A stretch of DNA of 6,699 bases from DAOUKH01 sp034421515 (GTDB taxonomy: Bacteria; Chloroflexota; Dehalococcoidia; SHYB01), in contig DAOUKH010000029.1 in assembly GCA_034421515.1 (NCBI GenBank), forward strand, positions 1-6,699. The letters run 5' to 3'. Shown piece by piece: positions 4,382 to 6,699 of this stretch. The translations under genes were made by a program, and so were the position numbers. Under the pieces are notes generated by a model. It worked only from the letters and a program-made list of their open reading frames with translations. It was not told where the DNA came from and searched no databases. How positions within the stretch are numbered: the first letter of the stretch is position 1; each line of letters opens with the position of its first letter.

Positions 4382-5647
4382 GTGAGCAACTTGCGCGCAC
4401 AGTCCGCGGAGTTTTGGGACGAGGCAGTGCTCCTCGCCGAGCAGAAGCGCCAGTTCGACGTCTGCCACGGCTGCCGCCTCTGCTTCAACTTCTGTCCCGC
4501 CTTCCCCGCCCTCTTCGACGTCACCGACGCCGCCGAGGACAACGACCAACCCCTCACCCGCGACGCGCTGCGTCCCGTCGAGGCCCAGTGCTACCAGTGC
4601 CAGCTCTGTTACCTCCGCTGTCCCTACACCGAGCCGCACGACTACGACCTCGACGTCCCGGCCCTCTTCCTCCGCGCCAACTTCATCAACGCCCGCAAGG
4701 AGGGCGTCGGCCTCGGCGACCGCCTCCTCGCCGACACCGACCGCCTCGGCGGCCTGGGCTCGAAGACCGCGCCGCTGGCGAATATGGCCAACCGCATCGC
4801 CCCGCTCCGCTTCGCCGCCGAAAAGACCGTCGGCGTCCACCGCAAAGCGGCGCTCCCCCTCTTCTCCACCCAGACCTTCGCCTCTTGGTTCGGCAAGAAC
4901 CGCGAACGGCTCCGCGCCAAGCTCGACAAGCCCACCCGCAAGGCGGCCCTCTTCTACACCTGCTACCTGAACTACTGGGGCGCCGACGCCGCCATCGCCT
5001 GCGCCGAGGTCTTCACCCATAACAACATCGACGTGATGGTGCCCAAACAGCAGTGCTGCGGCATGCCTTTCATGGATGCGGGGCTGGAGCAGGGCGTGCA
5101 TCGAAAGATCGACGCCAACCTCCCCGAGCTTCTGGCGGCCATCGACTCAGGCTACGACATCGTCACGCCGGGGCCGTCGTGCGGCATGATGCTGCGCCGC
5201 GACTGGCCGCAGCTCCGCGAGTGCGAGGAGACGCGCCGCGTCGCCGAGCACACCTTCGACATCGCCGAGTACCTGTGGAAACTCAGGGTCGACGGCGACC
5301 TCGATACGGGCTTCCAATCGAGGCTGGGCAAGGTCGCCTACCATGCCCCGTGCCACCAACGGATGCAGTTCATCGGCAACAAGGGCGCCGACCTGATGCG
5401 CCTGGTGCCGGAGACGGAGGTCGAGGTCGTCGAGCGGTGCTCACACCACGACGGCACGTGGGGGATGAAGAAGGGCTCGCACGAGGTGTCCCTGCGCTAC
5501 GGCAAGCGGCTTTTCGACGACATGAACGACGCCGAGGCCGACCTCTTCGTCTCCGACTGTCCCCTGGCGGCGGAGCAGATCCAGCAGGGGGCGGGACGGC
5601 GCCCGGTCCACTCGATGCAGGCGCTCAGGCAGGCGTACGGGATCTAG
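4382..5647 (+). CDS. GlpC/HdrD-like iron-sulfur protein (two 4Fe-4S motifs plus CCG domains)
   Basis: This 421-residue protein starts at GTG 4382; the frame has no start codon between the upstream stop at 4322-4324 and this GTG, and CGGAG (4367-4371) is a plausible ribosome-binding site. Residues 28-39 (C28-x2-C31-x2-C34-x3-C38-P) and 70-81 (C70-x2-C73-x2-C76-x3-C80-P) form a bacterial-ferredoxin-type pair binding two 4Fe-4S clusters. Two CCG domains follow: C194, C225-C226-G and C267-G-M; then H-A-P-C324-H, C353-S-H-H-D-G-T-W-G and C393-P-L-A. This matches the iron-sulfur subunit of anaerobic glycerol-3-phosphate dehydrogenase (GlpC), glycolate oxidase GlcF and heterodisulfide reductase HdrD. 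No GlpA/GlpB or flavoprotein partner is in the window, so I prefer a general electron-transfer or thiol/disulfide redox protein. It has no membrane helix. The DUF3501 gene starts three bases after its stop. Leucine codon choice shifts partway through the gene. Confidence 0.88.
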   Translation: MSNLRAQSAEFWDEAVLLAEQKRQFDVCHGCRLCFNFCPAFPALFDVTDAAEDNDQPLTRDALRPVEAQCYQCQLCYLRCPYTEPHDYDLDVPALFLRANFINARKEGVGLGDRLLADTDRLGGLGSKTAPLANMANRIAPLRFAAEKTVGVHRKAALPLFSTQTFASWFGKNRERLRAKLDKPTRKAALFYTCYLNYWGADAAIACAEVFTHNNIDVMVPKQQCCGMPFMDAGLEQGVHRKIDANLPELLAAIDSGYDIVTPGPSCGMMLRRDWPQLRECEETRRVAEHTFDIAEYLWKLRVDGDLDTGFQSRLGKVAYHAPCHQRMQFIGNKGADLMRLVPETEVEVVERCSHHDGTWGMKKGSHEVSLRYGKRLFDDMNDAEADLFVSDCPLAAEQIQQGAGRRPVHSMQALRQAYGI

Positions 5648-5650
5648 ACG

Positions 5651-6232
5651 ATGCGCAAGATCGAACGCGCCGACGTCCGGGACATCATCGAGTACGAGAA
5701 GGCGCGCGACGGCTTCCGCCGGCGGATCATCGACCTCAAGAAGCGGCGCCGTGTCGGCGTGGGCCGCAACCTCACCTTCGTCTTCGAGAACCGCGACACC
5801 ATGATCTTTCAGATCCAGGAGATGATGCGCGCCGAGCGCATCGTCCACGAGGACCGCATCGCGGACGAGATCGAGGTCTACAACACACTCATTCCCGACG
5901 CGAACGAGCTCAGCGCCACGCTGCTCATCGAGATCACCGACCAGCGCCGCATCAAGCCCGTCCTCGACCGGCTGATGGGGCTCGACGAGCCGGAGCGCGT
6001 CTGGCTCCAGTTCGGCGGGGAGCGCGTCTACGCCGCATTCGAAGAGGGCCGCAGCAATGAGGAGAAGATCAGCGCCGTCCACTTCGTGCGCTTCCCCTTC
6101 ACCGAGGGGCAGGCGCGGCGCTTCCGCACCGGCGAGGACGCGGCCTATCTCTGCATCGACCACCCCAACTACAAGCGGCGCGCCAAGATCGCTCCCGAGG
6201 TGCGCGAGAGCCTCGAAGAGGACCTCGCCTGA
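5651..6232 (+). CDS. DUF3501 family protein
   Basis: This 193-residue soluble, strongly charged protein starts at ATG 5651, three bases after the preceding stop. No good Shine-Dalgarno sequence is visible, so translation is probably coupled. The start R-K-I-E-R-A-D-V, the conserved R-x-V-x-V-G-x-N-L-T-F-V-F-E-N segment (about 33-48), M-I-F-Q-I-Q-E-M-M-R-A-E and the C-terminal H-F-V-R-F-P-F plus D-H-P-N-Y segments are the pattern I associate with DUF3501. No enzyme motif, signal peptide or membrane span is present, and there is a single Cys in Y-L-C-I-D-H-P. Function is unknown. DUF3501 genes are frequently found beside rubrerythrin and HdrD/GlpC-like genes (from memory), as here, suggesting a shared redox task or an accessory role for the iron-sulfur protein. 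The gene ends 16 bases before the convergent gene. Confidence 0.85.
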   Translation: MRKIERADVRDIIEYEKARDGFRRRIIDLKKRRRVGVGRNLTFVFENRDTMIFQIQEMMRAERIVHEDRIADEIEVYNTLIPDANELSATLLIEITDQRRIKPVLDRLMGLDEPERVWLQFGGERVYAAFEEGRSNEEKISAVHFVRFPFTEGQARRFRTGEDAAYLCIDHPNYKRRAKIAPEVRESLEEDLA

Positions 6233-6235
6233 GCC

Positions 6236-6250
6236 GACGGCCAAGCCGTC
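6236..6250. terminator. Short hairpin between convergent genes, weak terminator candidate
   Basis: GACGGC (6236-6241) and GCCGTC (6245-6250) form a perfect 6-bp stem around CAA, filling almost the whole 16-base gap between the DUF3501 stop and the stop of the opposing gene. No T-run follows on either strand, so any bidirectional termination would be weak. Confidence 0.35.
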
Positions 6251-6699
6251 AGATAGTGTAGAAAACGGCGATCAGCGCGAAGAGCTCGATGGCGGTCACC
6301 GTCGAGTTCACGGTGTGGACGTCGCCGAATCGCCGCCGCGCCGCCGAACGCTCGTCGCGGTCGAATGAGCCGACGCGCTCGCCGAGCGAGCGTAGCACCG
6401 GGGTCGTGATCCACGCGGAAATGGCCGCCATGGTCCCGACGCCGCCTAGCAGGCCGTACCGGGCCGCGAGCCGGCCGCTCACGCCGTCGCGCCAGAGCAC
6501 GTACTCCAGGATGACCGTCGCGGCGATGACGACGGCGCAGAGGACCTTGAGGCGGTTGATCGTGGCAAGCAGCGCGCCCACGAGCTCGGCGGCGCGGTCC
6601 CGCGAGTCTTCAATCTTGAAGACCACGGGGGCCGCCGCCGAGAGAACGACGATCGCGCCGGCCCACCCCCCGACCGCCGTCAGAAAGAAGACGTGGTTG
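6249..6699 (-). CDS. DUF4149-like integral membrane protein, 5' end missing
   Basis: The - strand frame stays open from the stop at 6249-6251 to the window edge, so 149 residues are visible and the N-terminus lies beyond base 6699. The GTG at 6626 is an internal Val, because the hydrophobic segment upstream of it (H-V-F-F-L-T-A-V-G-G-W-A-G) reads as the first helix. About four membrane helices are visible. Features resembling DUF4149 (TMEM205-like) are the A-A-P-V-V-F segment after helix 1, then R-A-A-E-L-V-G-A-L-L, a loop of charged residues, and a final helix introduced by F-G-D-V-H-T-V-N-S. Function in this family is unknown. It is convergent with the DUF3501 gene, so it belongs to a separate transcription unit. 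Confidence 0.7.
   Translation of the reverse strand, partial: NHVFFLTAVGGWAGAIVVLSAAAPVVFKIEDSRDRAAELVGALLATINRLKVLCAVVIAATVILEYVLWRDGVSGRLAARYGLLGGVGTMAAISAWITTPVLRSLGERVGSFDRDERSAARRRFGDVHTVNSTVTAIELFALIAVFYTI

Noticed and set aside
4076..5101. 341-codon open frame on the - strand opposite rubrerythrin and the iron-sulfur gene
   Set aside because: It is a by-product of GC-rich codons in two clearly real + strand genes. Its translation is Val/Gly/Glu/Ala-rich with no recognisable motif, and it runs across a terminator and an intergenic gap.
5441..6244. 267-codon open frame on the - strand opposite the iron-sulfur and DUF3501 genes
   Set aside because: It has low-complexity Asp/Leu/Val/Ala composition, no family motif, and fully overlaps recognised + strand proteins.
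6249..6626. Complete - strand gene starting at GTG 6626
   Set aside because: The frame stays open to the window edge and the upstream codons encode a plausible first membrane helix, so the gene is treated as partial.
1..6699. CRISPR arrays, tRNA or rRNA genes, insertion sequences, toxin-antitoxin pairs, phage genes
   Set aside because: I saw no regularly spaced repeats, transposase motifs, RNA gene hallmarks or phage-like proteins in the window.

Overview
The window is a GC-rich (judged by eye, not counted), gene-dense bacterial segment. It carries ten protein-coding genes and no RNA gene, CRISPR array, insertion sequence or phage gene that I can recognise. Three features suggest an uncultured-type Chloroflexota (Dehalococcoidia/SAR202-like) genome: a lipoprotein with a Thr/Pro-rich linker after its lipobox, dispersed hairpin repeats of the 'TGTAGGGGCGA' type, and the mix of redox genes. 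This placement is an inference from style, not proof. Nine genes lie on the + strand; one, at the right edge, lies on the - strand.

Region 1 (1-2127) is a tightly coupled four-gene operon cut by the left edge: two DUF1538 membrane proteins in tandem, a divergent P-II-like signalling protein, and a stand-alone CBS-pair protein. Each junction is a 1-4 base stop/start overlap. Two-component DUF1538 proteins (UmpA/UmpB) have been reported as Na+(Li+,K+)/H+ antiporters. The likely picture is a two-subunit cation transporter with two nucleotide-sensing regulatory subunits. This is the most interesting system in the window.

Region 2 (2128-3615) holds a cupredoxin lipoprotein flanked by palindromic repeats. 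It is followed by a strong sigma70-type promoter driving a urate-oxidase-N-terminal-like four-helix membrane protein and a 63-residue two-helix membrane protein with an internal repeat. A strong hairpin terminator closes this unit.

Region 3 (3616-6232) is a redox or oxidative-stress group: a rubrerythrin without its rubredoxin domain, with its own promoter and terminator, then a two-gene unit encoding a GlpC/HdrD-like iron-sulfur protein with CCG domains and a DUF3501 protein. These three families recur together in other bacteria (from memory), which suggests a shared electron-transfer role whose substrate is unknown.

Region 4 (6249-6699) is a convergent DUF4149-like membrane protein running off the right edge. 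No gene-free stretch exceeds 300 bases; the longest gaps (2128-2293, 2696-2906, 3616-3800, 4248-4381) hold the repeats, promoters and terminators listed.
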